DNA of 64,000 bases from SKUL01 sp964487545 (GCA_964487545.1 CAZARI010000012.1:1-64000); one strand, 5' to 3'. Shown: positions 1-9,296, counted from the stretch's first letter. Notes: generated by a model not told the origin, from the sequence alone. Made by a program: numbers and translations.

Positions 1-2400
1 CAGAAAATTTCCGGTGGTCTGATCGGGTGTTGCTCCCACATTGTGCACGCGGATGGTGTAGCTTCCTGCGGCAAGATTTTGCAGCAATTGTACTTCTACT
101 CCATTGGCATCTGCATCATCAAAACAGGCAATGACATTTCCATTGCAACCGTCTAACACTTCCACAGCTACATCGCTTCCGCCAAATGGATTGACGGTAA
201 CGCCCACGTGGTTTTCTTGTGCCAGGGTAAAGCTGTAGAATACATCTCCGCCCACGCTGCTTCCACCGCACGACTCACCGCCATTATTGGTGGCACCGTA
301 AAGGGTTCCCAAAGCGTTGCTGGTAGCTGGGAAGGTTGGAATGGACAAGGCTTGTGCGTTGTCGCAGGTGTTGTAGGCTGGTGGATAAACACAAGAACCG
401 TTGTCTTCGGTAGCCGTTGGATTGTAATTCGTTGCCAGCGGATCGGTGCAACCACAAATCACGGTACTCACAGCCGACACGGTTTGGGTACACTCGGGAG
501 TGGTGTGGTGATCTACACGAAGAACCACTTCTTCGCCCAATGCGAATGTTCCCACGCTGATATCGTTGGTACCTGCTGCATAGGTTCCGATCAAAATCTC
601 TTCACCATCAATATATACGTCATATTCTCCGGCATCGCCATCGGCACCAATGCCCAGCCGCAGTTCATAGCTTTCGTCATCACAGCTATCTACTGTGTTG
701 GTGGTAAGCGTGGGCAGTAGGCACGACAACTGCGGACCGTTTACAAAAACGGTGTAATCTTCTACCTCGCCATAAGCAAACGTACCGCACCCGCTGTCGT
801 TGAAGTAATCCTGATATTTGAATACAACGCGCATGTGGGTCAGACCGGGTACCGCATCTTCTGGTACGGTAATACTTCCATCAGCGGTTAGCCAGCCACT
901 AGAAAAGTTACCCTCACCAATTTCATAAGCCTCACCGGCATCAAAAGCGTTGTTCTGATTCCAGTCGATATACAATTTTAATGATAATTGACCTCCAAAG
1001 TTGGTATATAATTCAGCCCCAAATGAAACGGTCTCGCCCGGCGTCACTTCGCCCTGAATACATCTGAAGTCTGAATAAGGGCTCGAACCGCTGGAGTTAG
1101 AAATTCCCGCAAATCCCATCCACGATATATAATCACCACTTCCATCACCACTATATGCCGCACACATAGGATGATCACAAGAGCAGCTATACGCTGGTAC
1201 GTTTCCATCGACGAAAACCGGATTAGAAATCCCTTCGACTCCTTGGCAAGACACCACTGCGCGATACCAAGTGGATTCGTTGACAACCGCAGAGGCAAAA
1301 GGCTCATTATCGCCGAAATTGATCCAGTTCACATTATCGGACGATTGCTGCCATTGATAAGTGGCGTTCAGGCCCGCGTTATTCTCGAGCGACAGTTGCA
1401 CCGCATCACCCGAACAAACAATTTCAGAAGCCATGGTGTTGCCTGGCTCGGGAGTGCCGGAGCATACTACTTCCTCTTCATTTTTCAGGTAAATCACATA
1501 CATTTTCCAACCAGCATCAACACGGACGTAATATTGTACGTCACATCCACTACCACCAAAAGTGCGGAATGCCCGCATTTCAAATACCAAATCCGTACCT
1601 CCAGGATAAACATCATTAGCAATGTTTAACCTTGAACGATTATATCCAAATACACCCTGAAGATTGGTTGAATTAGACCAATAACCGCCCTCATCAAGTG
1701 TGGTATTCTGGCTATAAATCTGAGAACGTTGGTTGGATATCCATGCGTTGTTTGCCGATGTCATACTGTAAACCGCGTTGGAGGCAATCACCGTATAATC
1801 CCCTTCCGATGGCAAGGAAATAGTCAACGTGGTCTGAGGTCCGTTACAATTCGGATTAAAAGTGTTTAAACTGGTTGGAATAGTAGAAGGGTATTGCGTC
1901 TCACCAATAAAGGGTTCGGATTTGGTAAGGGTAATGGTAACGTTCGACCATGTTGCAACCGAACCGCTATAATCCTGTCTGGCTCCAAAATCAAGTGGAT
2001 TTCCTGCAACATACGGAGTTGAAAAAGTTCCGGCCCATGTCAAAACTGTTCTATTCTCATTATTGGCACCTCCAGCTGTTGGATATGTCGCAGGCACCAC
2101 GGCTCCACCATTCAAACGAACTTGAGCTTCATTTGAAAAACCATCAATTAAGCCATGATTTGTGATATTGCGTCTAAACTCTGCAGTAATTACATACCCA
2201 GTATATACGCCATCAGGAACTTCTGCAACGTTTAAACTATGGTTAACCCACGCTGCGGGGACATCACCATTGAATTGATAAGTAAATGTGAAATGCGCCC
2301 ATGACTTTTGTGGCGCAAAGGATAATAACATTCCAAAAAAGAGCAGCCCCAGCCAGCGTCCGCTTTTTGATAATCGAAAACTTAAGTAACTGTTTTTCAT
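1..2400 (-). CDS. Large secreted surface protein with GEVED domain (3' end outside window)
   Basis: An open frame of 800 codons runs leftward from an ATG at 2400 to the window edge, so the C-terminus is missing. The first 35 or so residues form a signal peptide (basic start, then a hydrophobic LLFFGMLLSFA stretch). Residues about 440-552 fit a GEVED domain, named for the terminal GEVEDYTV motif seen here, which is common in Bacteroidetes extracellular proteins. A calcium-loop-like unit CTDPLATNYNP...DNGSC lies near residues 648-668. The protein is rich in Asn, Thr, Gly and Cys, as expected for an exported multi-domain adhesin- or enzyme-like protein. A T9SS C-terminal domain is expected beyond the edge but cannot be seen. 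No enzymatic motif was recognised. A promoter lies about 95 nt upstream. Confidence 0.85.
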   Translation of the reverse strand, partial: MKNSYLSFRLSKSGRWLGLLFFGMLLSFAPQKSWAHFTFTYQFNGDVPAAWVNHSLNVAEVPDGVYTGYVITAEFRRNITNHGLIDGFSNEAQVRLNGGAVVPATYPTAGGANNENRTVLTWAGTFSTPYVAGNPLDFGARQDYSGSVATWSNVTITLTKSEPFIGETQYPSTIPTSLNTFNPNCNGPQTTLTISLPSEGDYTVIASNAVYSMTSANNAWISNQRSQIYSQNTTLDEGGYWSNSTNLQGVFGYNRSRLNIANDVYPGGTDLVFEMRAFRTFGGSGCDVQYYVRVDAGWKMYVIYLKNEEEVVCSGTPEPGNTMASEIVCSGDAVQLSLENNAGLNATYQWQQSSDNVNWINFGDNEPFASAVVNESTWYRAVVSCQGVEGISNPVFVDGNVPAYSCSCDHPMCAAYSGDGSGDYISWMGFAGISNSSGSSPYSDFRCIQGEVTPGETVSFGAELYTNFGGQLSLKLYIDWNQNNAFDAGEAYEIGEGNFSSGWLTADGSITVPEDAVPGLTHMRVVFKYQDYFNDSGCGTFAYGEVEDYTVFVNGPQLSCLLPTLTTNTVDSCDDESYELRLGIGADGDAGEYDVYIDGEEILIGTYAAGTNDISVGTFALGEEVVLRVDHHTTPECTQTVSAVSTVICGCTDPLATNYNPTATEDNGSCVYPPAYNTCDNAQALSIPTFPATSNALGTLYGATNNGGESCGGSSVGGDVFYSFTLAQENHVGVTVNPFGGSDVAVEVLDGCNGNVIACFDDADANGVEVQLLQNLAAGSYTIRVHNVGATPDQTTGNFL

Positions 2401-2495
2401 GTCAAATAATTAAGGTTGAAAACTCTTCTTTCTCTCATTTCACTGATTCCGAACTATTAAAGACCAATTAGTCAAAATCCTCTATGAATGAGGCG

Positions 2496-2526
2496 CAAAA
2501 TTAGACAAACTTTACCTCGTTGTAAA
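2496..2526 (-). promoter_or_regulatory. Promoter for the secreted protein ending at 1
   Basis: Read on the minus strand, TTTA is followed by 19 nt and then TAATTTTG. This matches the Bacteroidetes consensus TTTG-N19-TAnnTTTG except for one base in the -33 box. It leaves a leader of about 90 nt before the ATG at 2400. Confidence 0.55.
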
Positions 2527-2810
2527 GACCCCAAAACGTGCAAAGGATGAAATGGGCGCGGTATAAAAGCCGAACTCCCTAATACTGTATCCTTTCAAAA
2601 AAAGCGACTTCTATCAACTTTTGAGGAACGGCACATTATAGCCACAACCAGTATTATTATTGGGAATCGGGTAAACCCAAGCCACCCCATCTGCTCAACC
2701 TATTCATCCCTCTTTTGACTCGATTTTGGAACCCGCGATGAACCCCGGCCGCTTTTCAACAAGACGCCTGCTCTACCGAGCCAAGCGCTCGCAACTTTCG
2801 CATTAAAATC

Positions 2811-2835
2811 TGTACTTAAATCAGTTTTAAGTACA
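2811..2835. repeat. Perfect inverted repeat, operator-like
   Basis: TGTACTTAAA and its exact complement TTTAAGTACA are separated by 5 bases (TCAGT). No T-run follows on either strand, so it is not a typical intrinsic terminator. A binding site for a dimeric regulator is the simplest reading, but no regulator gene is adjacent. Confidence 0.5.
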
Positions 2836-3164
2836 AATTATCGCTATTGTGGAGAGAATGCTAATGCCGGATATGGACCTGATTTTCAGCAAGCACATTG
2901 ACAGCGCTCACCTTTCTGCCGGCAATTATCAAGGGGATGATCGGGCAACGGAGTGAACAATATTCTTTAGGTCTGTCGGTGATTTAAATGTTTGCGGGTA
3001 AATGCGCTTCTCAATCTTCGCCAAGCAGAAACAATTAACTTTGTGAGCCAAACAATAACTTGTTAGCTCCGATCGCCATTACCTAACATCAAGCAGTGGA
3101 TGAAACAAATCCAAAAGCAGTTTGTAAGTTGCCAGAAATTGTATAATTGAGCGTCGTAAAATCG

Positions 3165-3172
3165 TAACTTTA
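3165..3172 (+). promoter_or_regulatory. Candidate -7 box for the FG-GAP/ASPIC protein gene
   Basis: TAACTTTA matches TAnnTTTG at 5 of 6 defined bases and lies 20 nt before the ATG at 3193. No good -33 element is present at normal spacing. A perfect TAACTTTG further upstream (3036-3043) is an alternative. Confidence 0.35.
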
Positions 3173-3192
3173 CCTAACCAGAAACCAGAAAA

Positions 3193-5829
3193 ATGCTGCG
3201 GATTTTATTCACCCTTTTCCTCTCATCACTGATAGGTATCACTCAGGCGCAGTTCACTGACATTTCATGGCAGCTTGAGCAGTACGACATTAACCTGACC
3301 AGCCCGACCAACGGTTACGGCAGCGGCATTAGCTTTTTCGACTTCAACAAGGACGGATGGGACGATATCAGCCTGTCGGGCGGAACCGCGCACCCAATAT
3401 TTTTGATTAATAATGAAGGTTCGCTGGAAGTGGTAGATCTGGGAATTACCAATTTCGGCGATGCGCGAATGCACTCCATGCTATGGGTTGATTATGACAA
3501 CGACGGCGATTCTGACCTATTTATCTCCCGACAAAACGGCCCCATGCAACTCTGGCAAAACGACGGCAACATGAACTTTACCAATGTTGCTGAAGAAGCC
3601 GGGCTGGAACAGGCCATTTACATATACGCCAACGCGGCATGGGCCGACTACAACCACGACGGCTGTCTTGATTTTTACGTTACTAAAAACTACTCCTTTT
3701 TCGATTACGTGGACACATTGTACACCAGTAAACTATACGTCAGCAATTGCGATGGAACGTTCACTGATGTTACCTTAGAAGCAGGAGTATTGCTCATTCC
3801 GCGCACCGAACTTCAACCGGCGTGGGTAGATATTAACAACGACGGCTGGGAAGACCTCTTTATCGCCGTTGACCGCTTGCCTTTTCAAAACGAGCTTTTT
3901 CTAAACAATCAAGACGGCACCTTTACCCGCATCAGCGAAGATGCTGGGATTAACGATTACCTCGACGCCATGGGTGTTTCCGTTGCGGATTACGACCACA
4001 ATGGCTATTTGGATATCTACGTGGGCAACAACCCGATTGACCCCGGCAACGTGTTTTATCACAACAACGGCGATCTCACCTTTGAAAATATTGCCCCCCA
4101 AATGGAGCTCGATTTGGGGGTAGAGTCCACCTTATCCACGTGGGGCGCACTTTGGATCGACTACGACAACAACATGTGGGAAGACCTGTTTTTGGCGACC
4201 ATGATTTTTACCGGTCAGCCTCACCCTGGCAGTTTGCTGTATCGCAACAATGAAGGCATGAGTTTTACTGACATCACCGAATGGTCAAACATCAACGGAG
4301 GCGGGCCGGTAGAAACTTTTACCGCAGCCATGGGCGATCTCAACAACGACGGCTATTACGACTATGTCATCACCAACCGCCATCCCTACACGCCGCGGTT
4401 AAAACTGAACAACGGCGGCACCAACAACTGGTTGTCGGTTGAGCTGCAAGGAACCATTTCTAATCGCGACGGCATTGGAACCTGGATTCGTTGCTACGTG
4501 GGTGGCAAAGAGCTGGTGCGCTACACCATGTGCGGAGAAAATCTGGCCGGACAAAATTCGTCGAAAAAAATATTCGGACTGGCGCAACACACCATCGTCG
4601 ATTCATTGGTGTTGGACTGGAATATGGGAACGCACGAAGTGTATTATGATGTTGACATCAACCAGTTTCTATACTTGATAGAAGGAGCCAGCTTTTTGGA
4701 ACCAATCAACATTACGTATGATGGTGATTTGCAAATTTGCTATGGAGAAACCATTGTACTTCAAGCCAACACTACCGATGACGTGGTATGGAACAACGGA
4801 CACATCGGACAAAACGTGACCATCTCCACCTCGGGACAATATTTTGCCACGGTCACCAATCAGTTTGGCTTAACGATCAACACCGATACCGTAGAAGTTA
4901 TCGTAACCCCACAGGCCGATATTATCATGGATGTGCAGCACATCAGTTGCACCAACGCCAACGATGGCTCCATCAGCGTATCGCTCTCTAACGGACCCAT
5001 TCAGCAAATCATCTGGAGCAACAGTTCGGATCAAACCACCATTACCGATCTGGACAACGGATTGTACACCTTTACCGCCATTGACATGTACGGATGCGAA
5101 GTGTCGGGAGCAGCCACTATTGTTGAGCCTGCTCCGCTTTTTGCACAAGGCGTGCCGACCAATGCCACCTGTTATGGCACCGCAACCGGTAGCGTTATGT
5201 TGCAAACTATTGGTGGAACATCACCGTTTACGACGGACTGGTTTGGGCAAAACCCCGACGCACTCACCGCCGGAAATTACAGTGCTTTGGTGACCGACGA
5301 CCACGGCTGCACGGTGACCATCAACTTCACCATCGGCCAGCCCGATTCCATTGCCGTTGTGCTTAGCGTGACCCCTGCAACGGCTTCTACTGCTGAAGAT
5401 GGCGCTGCCAGCGTGACTGTTTCTGGTGGAACGCCACCTTATCAAGTGCTGTGGAGTACCGGTGCAGAAGATGTTTTTGACATTGATGGACTCGCGCCAG
5501 GAATATACAGTGTTGAAGTTACCGACGCGAATGGTTGCGTTTGGAGCACTGACTTTGTGGTGATGTATGGAACAGGAGTGTATGAATTTGGCGAATCACC
5601 GCTGCGTCTATTCCCAAATCCGGCCAATCAGTCGGTGCAAATTAGCGGTTGCAAGCAAGGGGTAGTTGGCATTGAAATCATCGACAGCAACGGGAAAATT
5701 GTGTTGAGTGAAGACCACCACCACTGCAAGGATAAGATTGCAGTAGACAGGTTTGCTGCCGGAATCTACCTGATGCGCATCGTAGAAAATGAAAATGTGC
5801 ATCAATTGCGCCTCGTCATCGGGAAATAA
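3193..5829 (+). CDS. Secreted FG-GAP/VCBS and ASPIC/UnbV protein with T9SS sorting domain
   Basis: This 878-residue protein begins with a signal peptide (MLRILFTLFLSSLIGITQAQ). Residues 45-400 contain at least seven calcium-loop repeats of the DxDxDG type (DFNKDGWDD, DYDNDGDSD, DYNHDGCLD, DINNDGWED, DYDHNGYLD, DLNNDGYYD and a weaker one), the hallmark of FG-GAP/VCBS beta-propellers. Residues 411-496 fit the ASPIC/UnbV domain, as in CRTAC1-like proteins. Two or more SprB-like repeats follow (such as GGTPPYQVLWSTG and GIYSVEVTDANGC). The last 80 residues form a T9SS sorting domain (LRLFPNPANQ...GIYLMRIV...LRLVIGK). It is probably exported and surface-attached. The ligand or substrate is unknown. 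Confidence 0.9.
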   Translation: MLRILFTLFLSSLIGITQAQFTDISWQLEQYDINLTSPTNGYGSGISFFDFNKDGWDDISLSGGTAHPIFLINNEGSLEVVDLGITNFGDARMHSMLWVDYDNDGDSDLFISRQNGPMQLWQNDGNMNFTNVAEEAGLEQAIYIYANAAWADYNHDGCLDFYVTKNYSFFDYVDTLYTSKLYVSNCDGTFTDVTLEAGVLLIPRTELQPAWVDINNDGWEDLFIAVDRLPFQNELFLNNQDGTFTRISEDAGINDYLDAMGVSVADYDHNGYLDIYVGNNPIDPGNVFYHNNGDLTFENIAPQMELDLGVESTLSTWGALWIDYDNNMWEDLFLATMIFTGQPHPGSLLYRNNEGMSFTDITEWSNINGGGPVETFTAAMGDLNNDGYYDYVITNRHPYTPRLKLNNGGTNNWLSVELQGTISNRDGIGTWIRCYVGGKELVRYTMCGENLAGQNSSKKIFGLAQHTIVDSLVLDWNMGTHEVYYDVDINQFLYLIEGASFLEPINITYDGDLQICYGETIVLQANTTDDVVWNNGHIGQNVTISTSGQYFATVTNQFGLTINTDTVEVIVTPQADIIMDVQHISCTNANDGSISVSLSNGPIQQIIWSNSSDQTTITDLDNGLYTFTAIDMYGCEVSGAATIVEPAPLFAQGVPTNATCYGTATGSVMLQTIGGTSPFTTDWFGQNPDALTAGNYSALVTDDHGCTVTINFTIGQPDSIAVVLSVTPATASTAEDGAASVTVSGGTPPYQVLWSTGAEDVFDIDGLAPGIYSVEVTDANGCVWSTDFVVMYGTGVYEFGESPLRLFPNPANQSVQISGCKQGVVGIEIIDSNGKIVLSEDHHHCKDKIAVDRFAAGIYLMRIVENENVHQLRLVIGK

Positions 5830-5913
5830 GCGTTTGGGCTATTGTCCGTACTTCCAATTTAACAACCGTTAACAAGTGGAACTGCGCCTTTGGTAAAGCA
5901 GGGCCTTGGTAAT

Positions 5914-5945
5914 TTTGAGAACAGGTTAGCAGCGTGTTAACTTTA
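5914..5945 (+). promoter_or_regulatory. Strong promoter ahead of a small gene
   Basis: TTTG, 20 nt, then TAACTTTA gives one mismatch to the Bacteroidetes TTTG-N19/20-TAnnTTTG consensus. The only plus-strand coding frame it can serve is the 49-codon one at 5967, because rimO is convergent. Confidence 0.5.
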
Positions 5946-5966
5946 GGTGAAATCAAAACCAATACT

Positions 5967-6116
5967 ATGGACTCAATTTCTACTATATCTGGTGGCCGCG
6001 CCGAAATGTTTTCGTTTGAAACACCTTTGTGGGATCGTTTTTACCGCAAGTCCAAAACCGAATTAAAAGACTCAAGGTATTACCGAACCGAGCGACGCCG
6101 AACCAAGCTGATTTAA
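5967..6116 (+). CDS. Probable small basic protein, 49 residues
   Basis: The frame starts with ATG 22 nt after a good promoter and ends 2 bases before the convergent rimO gene. The product (MDSISTISGGRAEMFSFE..., ending in RRRTKLI) is soluble, with an acidic/aromatic middle and a strongly basic, Arg/Lys-rich second half. It has no signal peptide or membrane segment. I do not recognise the family. A longer reading from 5934 is possible, but that start lies inside the promoter. Support comes from the promoter and the tight fit to rimO, not from homology. Confidence 0.45.
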   Translation: MDSISTISGGRAEMFSFETPLWDRFYRKSKTELKDSRYYRTERRRTKLI

Positions 6117-6118
6117 TC

Positions 6119-7432
6119 TTATCCTACGGGTTCAGCAAACAGGTCGTAATGATCGACACTTGTAATGCGCACCTGACAAAAATCGCCGATACGCAGGTAA
6201 TTTCCTTCCACAGGCACCAGCACTTCATTATCTACTTCGGGTGAATCAAATTCGGTTCGGCCCACAAAATAGCCTCCCTCTACCCGATCGAACAACACGC
6301 GAAACTCCCTGCCCACCATGGCTTGGTTCAGCTCCAATGAAATTTCAGACTGAATAGCCAGAATCTCTTCGGCCCGTTCTTTTTTCACTGCTTCCGAAAC
6401 ATCATCTTCAAGCTGATAGGCATGAGTGCTTTCTTCATGGGAGTATGTAAACACGCCCAACCTTTCGAATCGCATTTCGCGCACCCAGTTTTTCAATGTT
6501 TCAAAATCTTCTTCAGTCTCACCCGGAAAGCCAACAATGAGCGTTGTGCGCATCGCAATACCGGGCACGCGTTCGCGAATATCATTGAGCAGCTTCACGG
6601 TTTTCTCGCCGGTTATTCCGCGCCGCATGTTTTTTAACACTGCCGTTGAAGCGTGCTGCAGCGGCATATCGAGATAATTGCAAATGTTTGACTTTTCGCG
6701 CATGACGTCGAGTACATCCATCGGAAAGCCGCTGGGATAGGCATAGTGCAAACGAATCCATTCGATGCCCTCGACTTCGGAAAGTTTCTCGAGCAACTCG
6801 GCCAATTTTCGCTCTCCGTATAGATCCAGTCCGTAATAAGTGAGGTCTTGTGCAATCAGAATCAATTCCTTAGTGCCGCCTGCCGCCAAGTGCTCGGCAC
6901 TTTTAACGAGCTGTTCGATCGGTGTTGACCGGTGTTTGCCACGCATCAGCGGAATGGCGCAGAAAGCACAGGGTCGGTCGCACCCTTCGGCGATTTTAAA
7001 ATAAGCGTAATGCGCCGGAGTGGTCAGCAAACGCTCGCCTACCAATTCGTGTTTATAATCGGCTTTGAGTGTTTTGAGCAAGCGCGGCAATTCACGTGTT
7101 CCGAAATAAGCGTCCACTTCGGGTATTTCCTTTTCCAGGTCATTTCGATACCGCTCCGAAAGGCAGCCGGTAACAAACACCTTATCTACCCATCCGTTTT
7201 TCTTGGCTTCGGCATAGTGCAAAATGGTATCGATCGATTCTTGCTTGGCATTATCTATAAATCCGCAAGTATTGATAATGATCACTGAGGAATCTTCGCT
7301 TTGGCTTTCGTGCTCCACGTCGAATTTGTTGGCCCGCAACTGTGCCATCAACACTTCGGAATCGAATATATTCTTGGAGCAACCCAGTGTTACTACGTTG
7401 ACTTTATTCTTTTTTAGTGACCTGGTTTTCAT
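6119..7432 (-). CDS. rimO: Ribosomal protein S12 methylthiotransferase RimO
   Basis: RimO adds a methylthio group to the conserved Asp of ribosomal protein S12. The 437-residue product has an N-terminal UPF0004 domain (VNVVTLGCSKNIFDSE, INTCGFIDNAKQES), a radical-SAM core with the CDRPCAFCAIP cluster motif (CxxxCxxC) and a C-terminal TRAM domain (VLVPVEGNYLRIGDFCQV). The start MKTRSLKKNK at 7432 puts the N-terminus at family-typical distance from the first motif. An in-frame ATG at 7483 would add 17 unconserved residues. It follows ftsY on the same strand. The related tRNA enzyme MtaB is encoded at 21833. Confidence 0.95.
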   Translation of the reverse strand: MKTRSLKKNKVNVVTLGCSKNIFDSEVLMAQLRANKFDVEHESQSEDSSVIIINTCGFIDNAKQESIDTILHYAEAKKNGWVDKVFVTGCLSERYRNDLEKEIPEVDAYFGTRELPRLLKTLKADYKHELVGERLLTTPAHYAYFKIAEGCDRPCAFCAIPLMRGKHRSTPIEQLVKSAEHLAAGGTKELILIAQDLTYYGLDLYGERKLAELLEKLSEVEGIEWIRLHYAYPSGFPMDVLDVMREKSNICNYLDMPLQHASTAVLKNMRRGITGEKTVKLLNDIRERVPGIAMRTTLIVGFPGETEEDFETLKNWVREMRFERLGVFTYSHEESTHAYQLEDDVSEAVKKERAEEILAIQSEISLELNQAMVGREFRVLFDRVEGGYFVGRTEFDSPEVDNEVLVPVEGNYLRIGDFCQVRITSVDHYDLFAEPVG

Positions 7433-7600
7433 ATGCTGCAAATGTTTATCTGGAAAAAATAGCCTTTCTGCAATGGACGGCAAAGGTCAGGATAATTCCG
7501 GTGATATGGGAAATGCCGAGGAATTTGGAGTGATGTTTTTAGCTTGACCTGGGGAATAAAAAACGATTCTGTTTCCCTTCCATCGCTCAGAATGCGGATA

Positions 7601-8554
7601 TCACCCAAACAACGAATCGACAAACTCGTGTTTATTGAACACCTGTAGGTCTTCGATGCCTTCTCCCACGCCAATATACTTAACCGGAATTTTAAACTGA
7701 TCGGAAATGCCAATCACCACGCCACCTTTAGCGGTTCCGTCTATTTTGGTCAATGCCAAGGCATTCACTTCGGTGGCTTTCACAAAATGTTTGGCCTGTT
7801 CAATGGCATTCTGCCCGGTTGAACCATCGAGCACCAACAATATTTCGTGTGGGGCATCGGGCAAAACCTTTTTCATGACATTGCGAATTTTGGTCAGCTC
7901 GTTCATCAGGTTCACCTTGTTGTGCAATCTACCCGCCGTATCGATAATGGCCACATCAGCTCCGGATGACACCGCACTTTGAAGGGTGTCGTATGCTACC
8001 GATGCCGGGTCGGCGCCCATGCCCTGCTGAACCAGCGGCACATCAACCCGCTCTGACCAAACACGCAATTGATCGACCGCGGCAGCGCGAAAGGTATCTG
8101 CGGCGCCGAGCACCACAGATTTGCCTTGCTTCTTAAGCTGATAAGCCAATTTGCCGATGGTGGTGGTTTTACCCACACCGTTTACACCGACTACCATAAT
8201 TACGTATGGTCCGGAAATGTCGGGGATTTCAAACTTTTCGAGATCGTCGGTTTTGTTTTCGCTAAGCAAGGACATGATCTCTTCGCGAAGAATGCGATTC
8301 AATTCATCGGTGCCCATGTACTTGTCACGTGCCACCCGCTCTTCGATTCGCCCAATAATTTTCAATGTGGTTTCTACTCCCACATCAGACGACACCAGCA
8401 CTTCCTCCAGGTTGTCGAGCACCTCATCGTCCACCTGCGATTTTCCAGCCACCGCACGGGCAAGCTTCGAAAAAACATTTTGTTTGGTTTTTTCAAGGCC
8501 TTTATCTAGTGTTTCCTTTTTCTCGCGAGAGAAGATTTTTTTAAAGAATCCCAT
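7601..8554 (-). CDS. ftsY: Signal recognition particle receptor FtsY
   Basis: FtsY is the SRP receptor GTPase that delivers ribosomes making membrane proteins to the translocon. The 317-residue protein has the NG domain with a P-loop (VGVNGVGKTTTIGKLA), DTFRAAAVDQLRVW, DTAGRLHNK and TKIDGTAKGG. The N-terminal part is short and charged (MGFFKKIFSREKKETLDK), so the long acidic A domain of E. coli FtsY is absent, as is usual in Bacteroidetes. It lies downstream of the rpmB-rpmG-DUF4295 block, with a weak terminator between, and upstream of rimO. Confidence 0.96.
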   Translation of the reverse strand: MGFFKKIFSREKKETLDKGLEKTKQNVFSKLARAVAGKSQVDDEVLDNLEEVLVSSDVGVETTLKIIGRIEERVARDKYMGTDELNRILREEIMSLLSENKTDDLEKFEIPDISGPYVIMVVGVNGVGKTTTIGKLAYQLKKQGKSVVLGAADTFRAAAVDQLRVWSERVDVPLVQQGMGADPASVAYDTLQSAVSSGADVAIIDTAGRLHNKVNLMNELTKIRNVMKKVLPDAPHEILLVLDGSTGQNAIEQAKHFVKATEVNALALTKIDGTAKGGVVIGISDQFKIPVKYIGVGEGIEDLQVFNKHEFVDSLFG

Positions 8555-8559
8555 CGTGC

Positions 8560-8604
8560 TAAAACTAAAACAGGCCTCCTCCAGAAATGCGGAAAAAGCC
8601 TGTT
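8560..8604 (-). terminator. Weak terminator after the L28-L33-DUF4295 operon
   Basis: Read on the minus strand, AACAGGC and GCCTGTT form a 7-bp stem with a long loop, followed by TTAGTTTTAG. The T-rich tail is imperfect, so partial read-through into ftsY is likely. Confidence 0.4.
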
Positions 8605-8637
8605 CAATGAACTACTTAAATCTGAGGTCGATCCCTA

Positions 8638-8787
8638 TTACTTGAACCAATCGTTCACTTGTTCGTTTAGAACCATTTCTTCTTTAAAGATATAGCCGCC
8701 GGTTTTTTCCGATCGCACCATTTTGATTACGCGGGTGTGGTTTTTACCACCTCCGGTTTGCAGTTTTGATATTGCTTTTTTAGCCAT
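8638..8787 (-). CDS. DUF4295 family small protein
   Basis: This is a 49-residue basic protein starting MAKKAISKLQTGGG and ending VNDWFK. The sequence is the conserved Bacteroidetes DUF4295 family, which is almost always found directly after rpmG. The gene lies 8 nt downstream of rpmG and belongs to the same operon. A ribosome-associated role is plausible from the genomic position and charge, but the function is unknown. Translation was read directly from the minus strand (ATG at 8787, TAA at 8638). Confidence 0.9.
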   Translation of the reverse strand: MAKKAISKLQTGGGKNHTRVIKMVRSEKTGGYIFKEEMVLNEQVNDWFK

Positions 8788-8795
8788 GATTCAAA

Positions 8796-8984
8796 TCATT
8801 TAATCTCTTTATGAACCGTCATCTTTTTTAGGATGGGGTTGTATTTTTTCAACTCCATTCGGTCGGGAGTATTTTTTCTGTTCTTGGTGGTAATGTAGCG
8901 AGAAACCCCGGGCATACCGGTTTCTTTATGCTCGGTACACTCAAGAATTACCTGAATTCTGTTTCCTTTTCCTTTCTTAGCCAT
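8796..8984 (-). CDS. rpmG: 50S ribosomal protein L33
   Basis: The 62-residue product is L33 (MAKKGKGNRIQVILECTEHK, then SRYITTKNRKNTPDRMELKKYNP). It is a small basic protein of the large ribosomal subunit near the E site. Only one Cys remains, in ECTEHK, so this is the zinc-independent form. The gene lies 6 nt after rpmB and 8 nt before the DUF4295 gene, in one operon. Confidence 0.96.
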   Translation of the reverse strand: MAKKGKGNRIQVILECTEHKETGMPGVSRYITTKNRKNTPDRMELKKYNPILKKMTVHKEIK

Positions 8985-8990
8985 GACTCA

Positions 8991-9236
8991 TTAAATTTTT
9001 GCGGTGTAGTATCCTTTGTTGATGGCTTTTTTCAGTGCCTCCTGGATACCAATTTTGCTAATGGTGCGAAGTCCCGCAGCAGATACCTGAAGGGTGACCC
9101 ATCGCTTATCTTCGGGCAGGTAAAAGCGTTTTTTCAGCAGGTTAGGCTCAAAAGTTCGTTTGGTTTTGATATTCGAATGCGACACTTTGTGCCCAACCAT
9201 ACGATGCTTTCCTGTAATTTGACATACTCGTGACAT
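8991..9236 (-). CDS. rpmB: 50S ribosomal protein L28
   Basis: The 81-residue product matches L28, with the N-terminal MSRVCQITGKHRMVGHKVSHSN signature, RRTFEPNLLKKRF-like core and KAINKGYYTAKI end. It is the first gene of the rpmB-rpmG-DUF4295 operon. Only Cys5 of the zinc-type cysteines is present. A promoter lies about 30 nt upstream. Confidence 0.96.
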   Translation of the reverse strand: MSRVCQITGKHRMVGHKVSHSNIKTKRTFEPNLLKKRFYLPEDKRWVTLQVSAAGLRTISKIGIQEALKKAINKGYYTAKI

Positions 9237-9264
9237 ACTTTGCTTTGTTTTTCAAAATGGCGTG

Positions 9265-9296
9265 CAAACTTCGGGATTTTATTCGAGTTGAGCAAT
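9265..9296 (-). promoter_or_regulatory. Promoter for rpmB-rpmG-DUF4295
   Basis: On the minus strand ATTG is followed by 20 nt and then GAAGTTTG. The -7 box keeps the TTTG core but has GA in place of TA. The leader to the rpmB ATG is about 20-25 nt. Confidence 0.4.

Larger units (their letters stand above)
2401..3192. other. Intergenic region between divergent surface-protein genes
   Basis: This is 792 bases between two divergently transcribed secreted-protein genes. I found no convincing coding frame, tRNA or terminator. It holds the minus-strand promoter at 2496-2526, a perfect 10-bp inverted repeat at 2811-2835, a TAACTTTG box at 3036-3043 and a TAACTTTA box at 3165-3172, both on the plus strand. 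Confidence 0.6.

Noticed and set aside
208..720. 170-codon plus-strand frame
   Set aside because: Lies antisense within the secreted protein reading from 2400 leftward, which has a signal peptide and a domain match. The frame shows no recognisable protein features.
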